Translations under genes and position numbers: made by a program
The notes under the pieces: model-generated
Databases searched by the model: none
Told to the model about the DNA's origin: nothing
What the model saw: the letters and a program-made list of their open reading frames with translations, nothing else
NCBI GenBank assembly: GCA_037969175.1
Contig: JBBKWX010000254.1
Coordinates: 1-47,621 of the forward strand
Direction of reading: 5' to 3'
DNA length: 47,621 nt
Source of the DNA: JBBKWX01 sp037969175
GTDB taxonomy: Bacteria > Bacteroidota > Bacteroidia > AKYH767-A > JBBKVM01
In this document: positions 15,863 through 24,042 of the stretch, one piece after another
Layout of the letters: every line of letters begins with the position of its first letter
Position numbering within the stretch: position 1 is the stretch's first letter

Positions 15863-16294
15863 TTAAACATCGAACCAATTCTTGCTGGTTCTGTACACAG
15901 TCCCTTTAAAAACTGCAACACTTACATTTTCTTGATTTTTTATAATAACCTCGTAAAGTGCAGTCTTGTTTCCCTTATGTATTTCTATTGCTTCTGCTGT
16001 TAATATATCCCCTTCTTTACATGACACAAGATGAGAAATTGATGTTTCAATCGAAACACTTTTTCTTCCATGACTATTCGATGCGAATGCAAAAGCACTA
16101 TCTGCCAACGAATAAGTTACTCCACCATGAAGTATATGGAAACCATTGAGCATCTCTGCTCGAATAGTCATTTGCAGAACGGATCTTCCCGGACTTTCAG
16201 AAATTCTTTTAATGCCTAACCATTGACTGAATGCATCATTATTGAACATTTGATCAACGATCCGGGTAGCAATGTCATTTTCAGGTGTTCCCAT
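15863..16294 (-). CDS. paaI: PaaI, (hydroxy)phenylacetyl-CoA thioesterase
   Basis: 143 residues from ATG 16294, matching the 140 of classical PaaI. A longer frame reaches ATG 16387 but adds 31 residues that fit no part of the family. The hotdog signature is HILHGGVTYSLADSAFAFASN, with the catalytic Asp in ADSAFA, followed by SIETSISHLVSCKEGD. PaaI hydrolyses phenylacetyl-CoA and ring-hydroxylated derivatives and acts as a housekeeping thioesterase for the pathway. First gene of the paaI-pcaF-paaY operon. On the minus strand TAACTTTA at 16313-16320 misses the TAnnTTTG consensus by one base and could be the promoter. Confidence 0.92.
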   Translation of the reverse strand: MGTPENDIATRIVDQMFNNDAFSQWLGIKRISESPGRSVLQMTIRAEMLNGFHILHGGVTYSLADSAFAFASNSHGRKSVSIETSISHLVSCKEGDILTAEAIEIHKGNKTALYEVIIKNQENVSVAVFKGTVYRTSKNWFDV

Positions 16295-16439
16295 TATTAC
16301 ATATAATATGTGTAAAGTTAAGGTTTTTACATCATTCATTGGAGTAGACCTGATATGCCATTCGAGCTGAAGTGTATTTATTAACATTGGTTTGTATATA
16401 AGTTATGTGAACCATTCGATTAGAAGTGAGAGCTTCGTT

Positions 16440-16447
16440 TATCTTTG
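16440..16447 (+). promoter_or_regulatory. -7 promoter element (TATCTTTG) of the PLP-enzyme gene
   Basis: TATCTTTG matches TAnnTTTG and stands 24 bp before the ATG at 16471. It lies downstream of the alternative GTG start at 16426, which therefore would not be transcribed. Confidence 0.55.
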
Positions 16448-16470
16448 TTTACAATCGAATTCTTTCTAGT

Positions 16471-17757
16471 ATGTCAACAACTGTAGAATTAAAAAGTAAA
16501 CACGAACAAGTAATTGAGCTTGTAAATGAAATTTCAAATACAGTTCGAAATCTTGGTGTTGCATTTGCAACTATTGAAGATGCGGGTTTGGACGGGCGTC
16601 ATATTACGCTGGAAGGTAAAACCTTAATAAATTTCGGCTCTTGCAGTTATTTAGGATTGGAAGTTGATCCAAGAATGAAACAGGGGGTTGTTGATGCTGT
16701 GCAGAAATACGGCACTCAGTTTTCGTCATCCAGAGCATACCTTTCAGTAACCTTGTATAAGGAAGCAGAAAGATTACTCAGCCAGATCTTTGGTCAGCCG
16801 GCTATTATGGCTCCTACAGTTATGTTGGGTCATATTGCTGCTATACCTGTACTTATAGGTGATCATGATGCTGTTATTTTGGATGCCCAAGTCCATGAAA
16901 GCGTACAAACCACTGTTCAAATGCTCAAAGTAAGAAATGTGCATGTGGAATTGATTCGTCATAATAGAATGGATATGCTGGAAAGCAGGATCAGCAAACT
17001 TTCAGAAAGTTTTGAAAAGGTTTGGTATTTTGCAGATGGAGTTTATTCAATGTATGGTGATTTTGCCCCTATGGCAAAATTGGTTGAGTTGATGGACAAG
17101 AATGAGAAATTCCATTTATATATTGATGATGCACACGGCATGAGTTGGGCTGGAAAGCATGGAGCCGGATATGTAATGAGCCAGTTAACGAGTTTTCCTC
17201 AGAAAATGTACTTGGTTACAAGTGCTAACAAGGCTTTTGGTGCAGGTGGGGGGATTTTGGTTTTCCCAAATGAAGCAGAATGTCAAAAAGTTCGAAATTG
17301 CGGGAAGACCTATATTTTTGCCGGACCCATTCAGCCACCTATGTTAGGAGCAGTGATTGCATCTGCTAAAATTCATTTGAGTGATGAGATTACAGAGCTG
17401 CAGGATGAGCTGATGAAAAGGATCAAATTCTTTAATGAAACGGCTAAACTATATAAATTGCCCTTGGTCGATGAAGGGATGTCTCCAATAAGATTTATTG
17501 GGGTAGGAAAGCCTACTGTTGGTTACAATATGGTTAGAAGAATGATGAATCTTGGTTTTTACTTTAATTTATCCGTTTACCCTAGTGTTCCATATAAAAA
17601 CACAGGTTTGAGGATCCCTATTAACCGTAACCATACTTTCGAGGATATTGAAAATCTCTTAGCTTCCTTAGCTGATCAATTACCAAAATCTTTAGAAGAG
17701 AGTGGTTCTAATTTTGAAGAAATATATAAGGCTTTTAAAATGAACATTCCTTCTTGA
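16471..17757 (+). CDS. PLP-dependent alpha-oxoamine synthase-like enzyme (fold type I)
   Basis: 428 residues resembling 8-amino-7-oxononanoate synthase, 2-amino-3-ketobutyrate CoA ligase and serine palmitoyltransferase. Landmarks: NFGSCSYLGLEVDPR (about 54-68), YGTQFSSSRAY, the phosphate- and ring-binding FADGVYSMYGDFAP, DDAH (219-222) and the Schiff-base Lys254 in TSANKAFGAGGG. The usual GTxSKSxxxxGG loop is replaced by TSANKAFGAGG, so it is a divergent subfamily and I would not assign a substrate. The in-frame GTG at 16426 is upstream of the promoter box, so ATG 16471 is chosen. Divergent from paaI across 176 bp; ends at a bidirectional terminator, so monocistronic. Confidence 0.88.
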   Translation: MSTTVELKSKHEQVIELVNEISNTVRNLGVAFATIEDAGLDGRHITLEGKTLINFGSCSYLGLEVDPRMKQGVVDAVQKYGTQFSSSRAYLSVTLYKEAERLLSQIFGQPAIMAPTVMLGHIAAIPVLIGDHDAVILDAQVHESVQTTVQMLKVRNVHVELIRHNRMDMLESRISKLSESFEKVWYFADGVYSMYGDFAPMAKLVELMDKNEKFHLYIDDAHGMSWAGKHGAGYVMSQLTSFPQKMYLVTSANKAFGAGGGILVFPNEAECQKVRNCGKTYIFAGPIQPPMLGAVIASAKIHLSDEITELQDELMKRIKFFNETAKLYKLPLVDEGMSPIRFIGVGKPTVGYNMVRRMMNLGFYFNLSVYPSVPYKNTGLRIPINRNHTFEDIENLLASLADQLPKSLEESGSNFEEIYKAFKMNIPS

Positions 17758-17775
17758 TGAGAAAAACAAAATAAT

Positions 17776-17804
17776 AAAAAAGAGACCTATCAGGTCTCTT
17801 TTTT
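17776..17804. terminator. Bidirectional terminator between convergent genes
   Basis: AGAGACCT (17781-17788) pairs with AGGTCTCT (17792-17799) around a three-base loop, extended by A5/T5 on the two sides. A tract before and T tract after make it work in both directions, serving the PLP enzyme (+) and the response regulator (-). Confidence 0.9.
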
Positions 17805-17806
17805 AT

Positions 17807-18238
17807 TTAGTTAGGATAAACACATAACTCCCAAAAAGACTTCAATGTTTCAAAAGTTGAAACAAAGTTCTCGATAGAATAGGGTTTAAGAATATATCCA
17901 CCAACATTATAATGATAAGCAGATGCTATATCGTTTGAATCTGCTGAGGTTGTAAGCACAAATACGCTCAAAGCTTGTAATTCATTGTCAGAACGTAATT
18001 CTTTCAAAAATTCCAAACCATTCATCCTTGGCATGTTTAAGTCAAGAAGAATAATTTTTGGTGGTGGGGAAATTTTATTTTCTCCATTAGTACCTCTCAA
18101 CATGTCCAGTGCTTCAACGCCACTACGTGCGTGAGAAAGGCTGTAATTGAAGTTGATCTTTTTGAAGGCATGCTCTACCATCATAGAGTCTACATCATCA
18201 TCTTCTACATGTAATACGCTCAATTGTTGTGACTTCAC
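17807..18238 (-). CDS. Single-domain response regulator (Rcp1-like CheY fold)
   Basis: 143 residues made of one receiver domain with no output domain. Acidic pocket VEDDDVD (11-17), phospho-acceptor Asp66 in LLDLNMPRMNG, Thr in FVLTTSAD and Lys in YILKPYS are all present. The longer loop before the Asp (GTNGENKISPPPKIILLD) is typical of Rcp1-type regulators that pair with phytochrome or PAS histidine kinases. The frame starts with GTG at 18238; an in-frame stop is six codons upstream and no ATG is near. A PAS histidine kinase is divergently transcribed 438 bp away and is its likely partner. Confidence 0.9.
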   Translation of the reverse strand: MKSQQLSVLHVEDDDVDSMMVEHAFKKINFNYSLSHARSGVEALDMLRGTNGENKISPPPKIILLDLNMPRMNGLEFLKELRSDNELQALSVFVLTTSADSNDIASAYHYNVGGYILKPYSIENFVSTFETLKSFWELCVYPN

Positions 18239-18326
18239 AGTTTTGGGATTAAGTTAAAAAATATTGGTTTACTCATTTAATTAATTCGAAATTTAGGCAT
18301 AACGATCATTAATTCCAATAAATACT

Positions 18327-18334
18327 CAAACCTA
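18327..18334 (-). promoter_or_regulatory. -7 promoter element (TAGGTTTG) upstream of the response regulator
   Basis: TAGGTTTG on the minus strand matches TAnnTTTG; a TTG (plus-strand CAA at 18358-18360) lies 23 bp further upstream, at the edge of the accepted spacing. The leader would be about 80 nt. Confidence 0.4.
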
Positions 18335-18359
18335 AAGTTAAAACTTTTCAACGCTGGCA

Positions 18360-18503
18360 ATGGTTTCAATTGTTAATAACCTTGAAGTATTAATTCAAAT
18401 ACGGGTTTTAACTCATCAACATGTAATTGGTGAAAAACATATTGAAAATCTCATTGAATTTCAGCAATCTGATATTATATTGTATGCATCTATTGATATA
18501 TAA
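18360..18503 (+). CDS. Possible 47-residue small ORF
   Basis: ATG at 18360 to TAA at 18503 in the intergenic region. The predicted peptide starts MVSIVNNLEVLIQIRV and ends DIILYASIDI, with a mixed hydrophobic and charged composition, no membrane segment and no cysteine. There is no promoter box just upstream. It could be a small gene, part of a non-coding leader, or chance in AT-rich DNA. Confidence 0.2.
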   Translation: MVSIVNNLEVLIQIRVLTHQHVIGEKHIENLIEFQQSDIILYASIDI

Positions 18504-18621
18504 AAGGGCTTTTTTTGTTGAATGGCTTAAGAATTAAATACAGAAATCTACCATTATTTCTTCAAATCTTACAAATGAGATTTTAAAAAAGGATTTAATG
18601 GATAAAAGGTAGTGTTCTGTT

Positions 18622-18629
18622 TATTTTTG
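18622..18629 (+). promoter_or_regulatory. -7 promoter element (TATTTTTG) of the PAS histidine kinase
   Basis: TATTTTTG matches TAnnTTTG, 48 bp before the ATG at 18677. No clear -33 TTG at the right spacing. Confidence 0.4.
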
Positions 18630-18676
18630 ACCTAAACAATAAAGGCTCCTATTAGGTTGAGTTTAATTGTACAGAT

Positions 18677-20455
18677 ATGACCAGAAGTTCATTATTTAAG
18701 AAATTGTTTCTAACGGAATACTATGAAGGGATTCCGGAAGATGATATTATCGCCAAACAGCGATTTATCCTATTCCGAATATTCACTCTTTTTAGTGCCA
18801 TAGGTACTATTATAGTAGCCTTACAAACCTATTTTTTTCTTAATGTAAGGGGATTTGCACCGACAGCATTGGTTATGCTTACTGTGATTCTTGTCCTTAA
18901 TTACTTTGCTCTCTTAAGACATAAGAATAATAAAGTGACCTATTGGGTGATGGTTATATCCATCTTTGCCCTTATTCACATCCTTACTTATTTTGCCGGA
19001 GGTATCAGAAACTCAGGCATGTTGTATTTGGGAGCCATTATCCTAACTACATTTATGCTATTGGGTAATAAAGCAGGAAAAGTTTTTACGGTGCTTTCTT
19101 TTATTCACTTGATCTATTTTTATTTTATAACAGAAAACACAGATTGGATCTCCAACATTCTTATTGGAGATGATAAAATGATGATCGATCAGGATTTCCT
19201 GATAACCGGGATCCTGAGTTTATTATTGATATCTGCTCAATGCAACAGCTTGGAGAGCAGCAAGAATATTGTTATTCAAAGAGTCAATCTGAGTCGAATT
19301 CAATTACAAGAGAAAAACGAAGAATTGAAGAAACTGTCTCTTGTTGCAAGTAAAACAAATAATGGTGTAATTATCACGGATCATAAAGGTCGCACTGAAT
19401 GGGTGAATGAAGGCTTTACAAAGCTTACCGGTTTTAGTTTTGACCAAATTCTGCATAGAATTCCTACCGAAATACTGAAAGGACCGGAGAGTAGTAGAGC
19501 GTTTCAGGTAGAATTAAATGATGCTTTCAAATCTGCTGATACATATAATGGGGAACTCCAGAAATTTAAAAGTGATGGAGAGACTATTTGGTTGCAGATA
19601 GAAATGACTCCCATCCTGGATGAACATGATCATTTAGAGCGATTCGTTTTTATCCTGAGTGATATCCAGGAAAGGAAAATGAACCAGTTCAAAATGGAGG
19701 AGTACCTGCGAAACCTTGAAAAAACAAATCAAGAACTGGATAAGTTTGCTTATGTAGTTTCTCATGATCTAAAAGCGCCGCTAAGAGCTATCGGGAACCT
19801 TACAGGTCTCATAGAGATGGAGATGTCGGAAAAAATGACAGAGGTGGCGGGAAGTAGTTTTGAGACCATTAAAGGAAGGGTTGCAAGAATGGAAGCTCTC
19901 ATCAATGGATTGCTGGCTTATGCAAGAGCAGATAAACAAACAAGCGAATTGGAAACTTTAAACATGGATAAATATATTCATGATCTGATCGACTTTATCG
20001 GTTTACCTGCAAATTGCAAAATCAAGTTAGGCGAATTCATGCCTGTGATTAGAACTGACAGGATTAAATTGCAACAAGTATTGATCAATTTAATATCTAA
20101 CTCTATCAATTATAATGATAAAGAAGATATTCGGATCAATGTGACTATAGAAGACAAAGGAGAGTTTTTACAATTCTCTGTGGAAGACAATGGACCCGGT
20201 ATTGATCCAAAATATCACGAGAAGGTTTTTGTGATATTCCAGACTCTCCAACCACGTGATAAATTTGAAAGTACAGGAGTAGGTCTTGCGATCGTGAAGA
20301 AGATAGTCGAAGATATGGGCGGAGAAATATGGATTGATTCTCTCATGGGAATCGGGTCATCATTCAGATTTACATGGCCAAAAAATGAAATAGCCCAACA
20401 ACCAGAACCAGTAACCAAAACTAATCAATCGTCTCATTTGAAAAGAGTGTCTTGA
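18677..20455 (+). CDS. Membrane sensor histidine kinase with PAS domain
   Basis: 592 residues. Five or six hydrophobic segments (about 32-190) form a membrane sensor without a large extracellular loop. A short coiled linker leads into a PAS domain (about 218-335; GVIITDHKGRTEWVNEGFTKLTG and the PAC part). Next come HisKA with His363 in SHDLKAPLR and the HATPase domain with NLISNSINYNDK (N box), DNGPGIDPKYHEKVF (G1/F) and TGVGLAIVKKIVEDMGG (G2). There is no receiver domain; the single-domain regulator at 17807-18238 is the natural acceptor. The signal is unknown. Followed after 11 bp by a small unknown gene. Confidence 0.92.
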   Translation: MTRSSLFKKLFLTEYYEGIPEDDIIAKQRFILFRIFTLFSAIGTIIVALQTYFFLNVRGFAPTALVMLTVILVLNYFALLRHKNNKVTYWVMVISIFALIHILTYFAGGIRNSGMLYLGAIILTTFMLLGNKAGKVFTVLSFIHLIYFYFITENTDWISNILIGDDKMMIDQDFLITGILSLLLISAQCNSLESSKNIVIQRVNLSRIQLQEKNEELKKLSLVASKTNNGVIITDHKGRTEWVNEGFTKLTGFSFDQILHRIPTEILKGPESSRAFQVELNDAFKSADTYNGELQKFKSDGETIWLQIEMTPILDEHDHLERFVFILSDIQERKMNQFKMEEYLRNLEKTNQELDKFAYVVSHDLKAPLRAIGNLTGLIEMEMSEKMTEVAGSSFETIKGRVARMEALINGLLAYARADKQTSELETLNMDKYIHDLIDFIGLPANCKIKLGEFMPVIRTDRIKLQQVLINLISNSINYNDKEDIRINVTIEDKGEFLQFSVEDNGPGIDPKYHEKVFVIFQTLQPRDKFESTGVGLAIVKKIVEDMGGEIWIDSLMGIGSSFRFTWPKNEIAQQPEPVTKTNQSSHLKRVS

Positions 20456-20466
20456 ACACTTCAATT

Positions 20467-20805
20467 ATGCTACAAGAAAGAAAATCAAACGGTAAGGTTC
20501 TGAGTTTACAGAATAAAGATCCAAAGTTCAATTTGGATAAGAAATTAGATAAGCAATTACGTTTGTTACAAGATACAATCGTAAAGCTTGAAGATATTGA
20601 AATGCAGCGGCTGGTCAATGGCCTTGTTGCAAACATGTTGACGTATCCTCAAAGCAACGAACCGGGTATCGCAAAAGATCTGAATGCGGATGACGTGAAG
20701 CGCATTGAAAGTAACTCAGACCTGTCTCATTCCGAAAAATCAATGATCTATGAAATAGGTGAAAAACTTGCTTATCTTAAAGATCTGATGGGAGACAAAG
20801 ACTAA
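20467..20805 (+). CDS. Small protein of unknown function downstream of the histidine kinase
   Basis: 112 residues from ATG 20467; the longest frame uses TTG 20452, which overlaps the kinase stop and is less likely. The product is highly charged and helical (DKKLDKQLRLLQDTIVKLED, HSEKSMIYEIGEKLAYLKDL), cytoplasmic, without cysteines or known motifs. It follows the kinase by 11 bp, so it is probably co-transcribed. Its TAA directly abuts the TAA of paaH on the other strand, with no intergenic base. Not recognised; a role linked to the kinase is only positional inference. Confidence 0.6.
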   Translation: MLQERKSNGKVLSLQNKDPKFNLDKKLDKQLRLLQDTIVKLEDIEMQRLVNGLVANMLTYPQSNEPGIAKDLNADDVKRIESNSDLSHSEKSMIYEIGEKLAYLKDLMGDKD

Positions 20806-21978
20806 TTAATTCTGAATAAGTTTTTGATTTTCTTTTGCAACTTTCTTTAGTAAAACGCTGGGTCGATAACGATCTTCCATGTATAAAGATTGTAAATTTT
20901 CAAGCTGTTCCAGAACATTGTTTAATCCCCATTCTTCGGCCCAGGCCAATAATCCTTTAGGGTAATTAACACCTTTCAACATTGCGGTTTCTATATCCCT
21001 TGCAGAAGCGATTTTTAGATATAATGCATCAATAGCTTCATTCATCAACATCACAATTATCCGGTTACTGATCTGTTTTTTTAATGTCGTATCCGAAGAA
21101 GGTTGAGGAGCTTCCACACCAGCCTGATAGCTATAATATCCTTTGCCGGTTTTCCTTCCAAGTCTTCCACTTTCCATCATTCTTTTTTGTGTAAAAGAAG
21201 GCCTGAAACGAGGTTCAAAATAGAACTCTTTAAAAACGGTTTCAGTTACCGTATAATTAATATCATTCCCAATATAATCCATCAATTCAAAAGGTCCCAT
21301 TTTAAAACCTTCGTCACGCATTGCCTGATCTATAGTTGCAAAATCGGCTATACCTTCTTCATAAATCCTCAATGCTTCTCCATAAAAAGGTCTTGCAATT
21401 CTGTTTACAATAAATCCCGGAGTATCCTTTACGATTACTGTTTTTTTATTCCAGCTATCAATTATATTTTTTGAATAATCAACATTTTTTGGGTCAGTAT
21501 CCATGCAAGGGATAATCTCTACCAATGGCATCAAAGGGGCTGGGTTAAAAAAATGAATACCCAGCATTCTCGAACTGTCTTTTACAGATGATGAAATAGA
21601 TGCTATCGATAGAGAAGAGGTATTGGAAGCCAATATACAACCCGGTTTACAAATGGATGATAATTTGGAAAATAGATCTTTTTTTACATTCAAATCTTCA
21701 ATGATCGCTTCAATTACCAGATCACAATTCGATAGGTTGGCAAGTTCATCAACGTAATGAATATTTGATTTGATCATCTCAGAATCATCATCACTTATTT
21801 TGCCTTTCTCAACAAGTTTGATCAATGTTAAATCCAGATTTGATCTTGATTTTTCTACAGCATTGGGAAATGAATCAAACAAAAATACTTTATGTCCAAA
21901 ACTTGCTGCAACCTGAGCAATTCCTGACCCCATGGCACCAGCTCCAACAACTCCGATAACTGAATTTTTATCTAACAT
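20806..21978 (-). CDS. paaH: PaaH, 3-hydroxyadipyl-CoA dehydrogenase
   Basis: 390 residues. The N-terminal Rossmann domain has GVVGAGAMGSGIAQ (NAD binding, about residues 9-22) and ASNTSSLSI; the catalytic His is in GIHFFNPAPLMPLVE, and TPGFIVNRIARPFYGEAL opens the C-terminal helical domain. A second helical domain (from about 305, RIIVMLMNEAIDAL) is present but shorter than in the 475-residue E. coli PaaH. It oxidises 3-hydroxyadipyl-CoA to 3-oxoadipyl-CoA, feeding the thiolase encoded at 14645-15850. Last gene of paaABCDGH, 3 bp after paaG. No terminator follows: the convergent gene's stop adjoins directly. Confidence 0.92.
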   Translation of the reverse strand: MLDKNSVIGVVGAGAMGSGIAQVAASFGHKVFLFDSFPNAVEKSRSNLDLTLIKLVEKGKISDDDSEMIKSNIHYVDELANLSNCDLVIEAIIEDLNVKKDLFSKLSSICKPGCILASNTSSLSIASISSSVKDSSRMLGIHFFNPAPLMPLVEIIPCMDTDPKNVDYSKNIIDSWNKKTVIVKDTPGFIVNRIARPFYGEALRIYEEGIADFATIDQAMRDEGFKMGPFELMDYIGNDINYTVTETVFKEFYFEPRFRPSFTQKRMMESGRLGRKTGKGYYSYQAGVEAPQPSSDTTLKKQISNRIIVMLMNEAIDALYLKIASARDIETAMLKGVNYPKGLLAWAEEWGLNNVLEQLENLQSLYMEDRYRPSVLLKKVAKENQKLIQN

Positions 21979-21981
21979 AAA

Positions 21982-22764
21982 TTATTCTCCTTTGAATTCA
22001 GGTTTTCTTTTCTCCAAAAATGCATTAACTCCTTCTTTATAATCGTGACTACGACCGGCCAAACCTTGCAGCTCTTCTTCCAGGTCCAATTGCGTAGACA
22101 GATCATTTGTCATTGAGCTATTCAATGCTCTTTTAATATAACCCAAACTTTTTGTAGGCATCGCAGCTAATTTTTCTGTCATCTGAATTGCTTCGTCTAA
22201 AAGTTTTTCAGCATCTGAAACAGTATAGATCAGCCCAAATTCCTTGGCCTGAGTTGCGGTGACTTTATCAGCAAGCATCATCATTGCGGTAGCACGTTGA
22301 AAACCCGCCAGCCTGGGTAAAAAGAAACTCCCACCACTGTCCGGAACCAAACCGATCTTTGAGAAAGATTGTATGAATGTTGCATTATCTGAAGCCAATG
22401 TAATATCACATGCAAAAGCAATATTGGCACCGGCTCCTGCAGCAACTCCATTGACAGCACATATGATTGGCTTTTCAATATATCTTAATCTCTTAACAAT
22501 TGGGTTATACTGATATCTCACGATCTCGCTTATTGTTGGACCGCCTTCAGCGATTGCTTCTGCTAAGTCCTGACCGGCACAAAAAGCCCTTCCTTCACCC
22601 GTGATCAAAATTGCTCGAATACTTTTTTCATTGGAACAATAATCAAGCGCATGTTGTAATTGTTCAGCCATAAGTTTGTTAAAACTGTTCAATACATCCG
22701 GTCGATTAAAACGGATTATTGCATAATTCGTCTTTTGCTCAAATTTTATAAAAGTATAATCCAT
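21982..22764 (-). CDS. paaG: PaaG, ring-1,2-epoxyphenylacetyl-CoA isomerase
   Basis: 260 residues against 262 in E. coli PaaG, with collinear motifs: GEGRAFCAGQDLAEA, YNPIVKRLRYIEKPIICAV, NGVAAGAGANIAF, FSKIGLVPDSGGSFFLPRL and, near the end, LAGRSHDYKEGVNAFLEKR. The Asp of GLVPDSGG is the residue PaaG-type isomerases use in place of the usual crotonase glutamate. The enzyme converts the epoxide made by PaaABC(E) into oxepin-CoA, the substrate of PaaZ. Lies 25 bp after paaD and 3 bp before paaH. Confidence 0.95.
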   Translation of the reverse strand: MDYTFIKFEQKTNYAIIRFNRPDVLNSFNKLMAEQLQHALDYCSNEKSIRAILITGEGRAFCAGQDLAEAIAEGGPTISEIVRYQYNPIVKRLRYIEKPIICAVNGVAAGAGANIAFACDITLASDNATFIQSFSKIGLVPDSGGSFFLPRLAGFQRATAMMMLADKVTATQAKEFGLIYTVSDAEKLLDEAIQMTEKLAAMPTKSLGYIKRALNSSMTNDLSTQLDLEEELQGLAGRSHDYKEGVNAFLEKRKPEFKGE

Positions 22765-22789
22765 GATTAATTTATTATTAATAATGTAA

Positions 22790-23284
22790 TCAAATACATT
22801 TGAAATGTTCGAAAGGTTGAATGCAGTTCTCGCAAAAATATAATGATTTACATGCGGTTGAACCGAATGAACTTGTCAACGTTGTTTCAGTACTTCCGCA
22901 AAATGGGCATTGCATGATCTTTTTTCCTTCAGAGAAAAGAATGCTTTTATCAGATACACCTTTTTCGGGTGGAGCAATTCCATAAACACGAAGTTTTTCT
23001 CTTGTTGTTTCACTCATCCAGTCTGTTGTCCATGCCGGTGAGTAAACCATTTCGATCTCAATATTTGTTATTCCTTTTGAAGATAGTTTGTCACGAATAT
23101 CATCTTCCATGACCTTCAAAGCCGGGCAACCGCTATAGGTTGGTGTCATCTTGATTTGAACACCGTCGTCAATAAGGTTGACCTCTCTCACAACTCCCAG
23201 TTCAACGATGCTGATAGCGGGTACTTCAGGATCAGGGATCTCATTTAAAAACTCAACTATTTTCTCTGTAGAATACATTACCAT
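22790..23284 (-). CDS. paaD: PaaD, phenylacetyl-CoA epoxidase maturation subunit
   Basis: 164 residues (165 in E. coli). An N-terminal MIP18/DUF59-type domain (IPDPEVPAISIVELGVVREV, then PTYSGCPALKVMEDDI) is followed by a C-terminal four-cysteine zinc-ribbon-like module, CPFC ... C ... CENC (about 129-157). PaaD is needed for activity of the epoxidase, probably through iron or Fe-S delivery to the reductase or oxygenase. Two starts are possible: ATG 23284, overlapping paaC by seven bases, or ATG 23278, giving a TAATG junction. Both are compatible with coupling to paaC. The next gene is paaG; paaE, which follows paaD in E. coli, is missing. Confidence 0.93.
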   Translation of the reverse strand: MVMYSTEKIVEFLNEIPDPEVPAISIVELGVVREVNLIDDGVQIKMTPTYSGCPALKVMEDDIRDKLSSKGITNIEIEMVYSPAWTTDWMSETTREKLRVYGIAPPEKGVSDKSILFSEGKKIMQCPFCGSTETTLTSSFGSTACKSLYFCENCIQPFEHFKCI

Positions 23285-24042
23285 TCTGCACCGGGATAAG
23301 TTCTCGGTAGCGATTGCATTTCCGCCAAGATATAACCCAAATGTTCCGTGTGATTTCCAACAAAACTTCCACTGCTCATAAACCTTTCTGAATCTGGTTT
23401 AGTTAAACCGGCGATCTTTAATATTTCTGCAATTGTTTTATTCCATTCTGATTTCAAAGATGAATTATCTATTGCGATATTATTCTCGATGAGTCTTAAT
23501 TCTACTTCAGAATTATCAAACATTTCTCCTGTGAATTTCCAAAGATCTTCTAAAGATTTTTGAACCCGGGTATGACTTTCTTCAGTGCCATCACCCAAAC
23601 GAATCATCCATTCACTTGCATGTCTTAAATGATAGGTAACTTCCTTGAGAGATTTAGCTGCCAGGGCTGCTATTGTTTCATCTTTACTATTGCTTAATTC
23701 TCTGTACAATGGTTTGCAATAAGCATCGAATAAAAATTGTCTGACCATGGTCTTGCCAAAATCACCATTGGGTTGTTCCAGCAACATTAAGTTTTTAAAC
23801 TGTCGGGCTTCTCTAAAATAGGCCAGATGATCTTCTGTCCTGCCTTTATTTTCAATGGTGCCGGCATACGTATAAAATCCCCTGCTTTGCCCGATCAGAT
23901 CGAGGGCAATATTTGACATTGCAATATCTTCTTCCAGAATAGGACCGTGACCAGCCCATTCACTCAAACGATGTCCAAGAATTAAACTATTATCTGCAAG
24001 ACGTAATAGATAATGGAATTTATCCTGATCTAAATTGCTCAT
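23278..24042 (-). CDS. paaC: PaaC, phenylacetyl-CoA epoxidase structural subunit
   Basis: 254 residues (248 in E. coli). A ferritin-like four-helix protein that supports PaaA: LADNSLILGHRLSEWAGHGP, EEDIAMSNIALDLIGQSRGF, HLAYFREARQFKNLMLLEQPNGDFG, VTYHLRHASEWMIRLGDGTEESH and a C-terminal EHLGYILAEMQSL are characteristic. In the PaaAC core PaaC lacks a functional di-iron site and plays a structural role (family knowledge). Its ATG overlaps the paaB stop by four bases (ATGA), and its stop overlaps the paaD start, so B, C and D are tightly coupled. Confidence 0.95.
   Translation of the reverse strand: MSNLDQDKFHYLLRLADNSLILGHRLSEWAGHGPILEEDIAMSNIALDLIGQSRGFYTYAGTIENKGRTEDHLAYFREARQFKNLMLLEQPNGDFGKTMVRQFLFDAYCKPLYRELSNSKDETIAALAAKSLKEVTYHLRHASEWMIRLGDGTEESHTRVQKSLEDLWKFTGEMFDNSEVELRLIENNIAIDNSSLKSEWNKTIAEILKIAGLTKPDSERFMSSGSFVGNHTEHLGYILAEMQSLPRTYPGAEW

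Larger units (their letters stand above)
18239..18676. other. 438-bp divergent intergenic region between response regulator and histidine kinase
   Basis: AT-rich and without a terminator-like hairpin. It holds one TAnnTTTG box for each flanking gene (18327-18334 minus, 18622-18629 plus) and a possible 47-codon ORF in the middle (18360-18503). Nothing else was recognised. Confidence 0.5.

Noticed and set aside
16295..16387. 31-residue N-terminal extension of PaaI
   Set aside because: PaaI proteins are about 140 residues; the extension has no family similarity, and a near-consensus promoter box lies within it.
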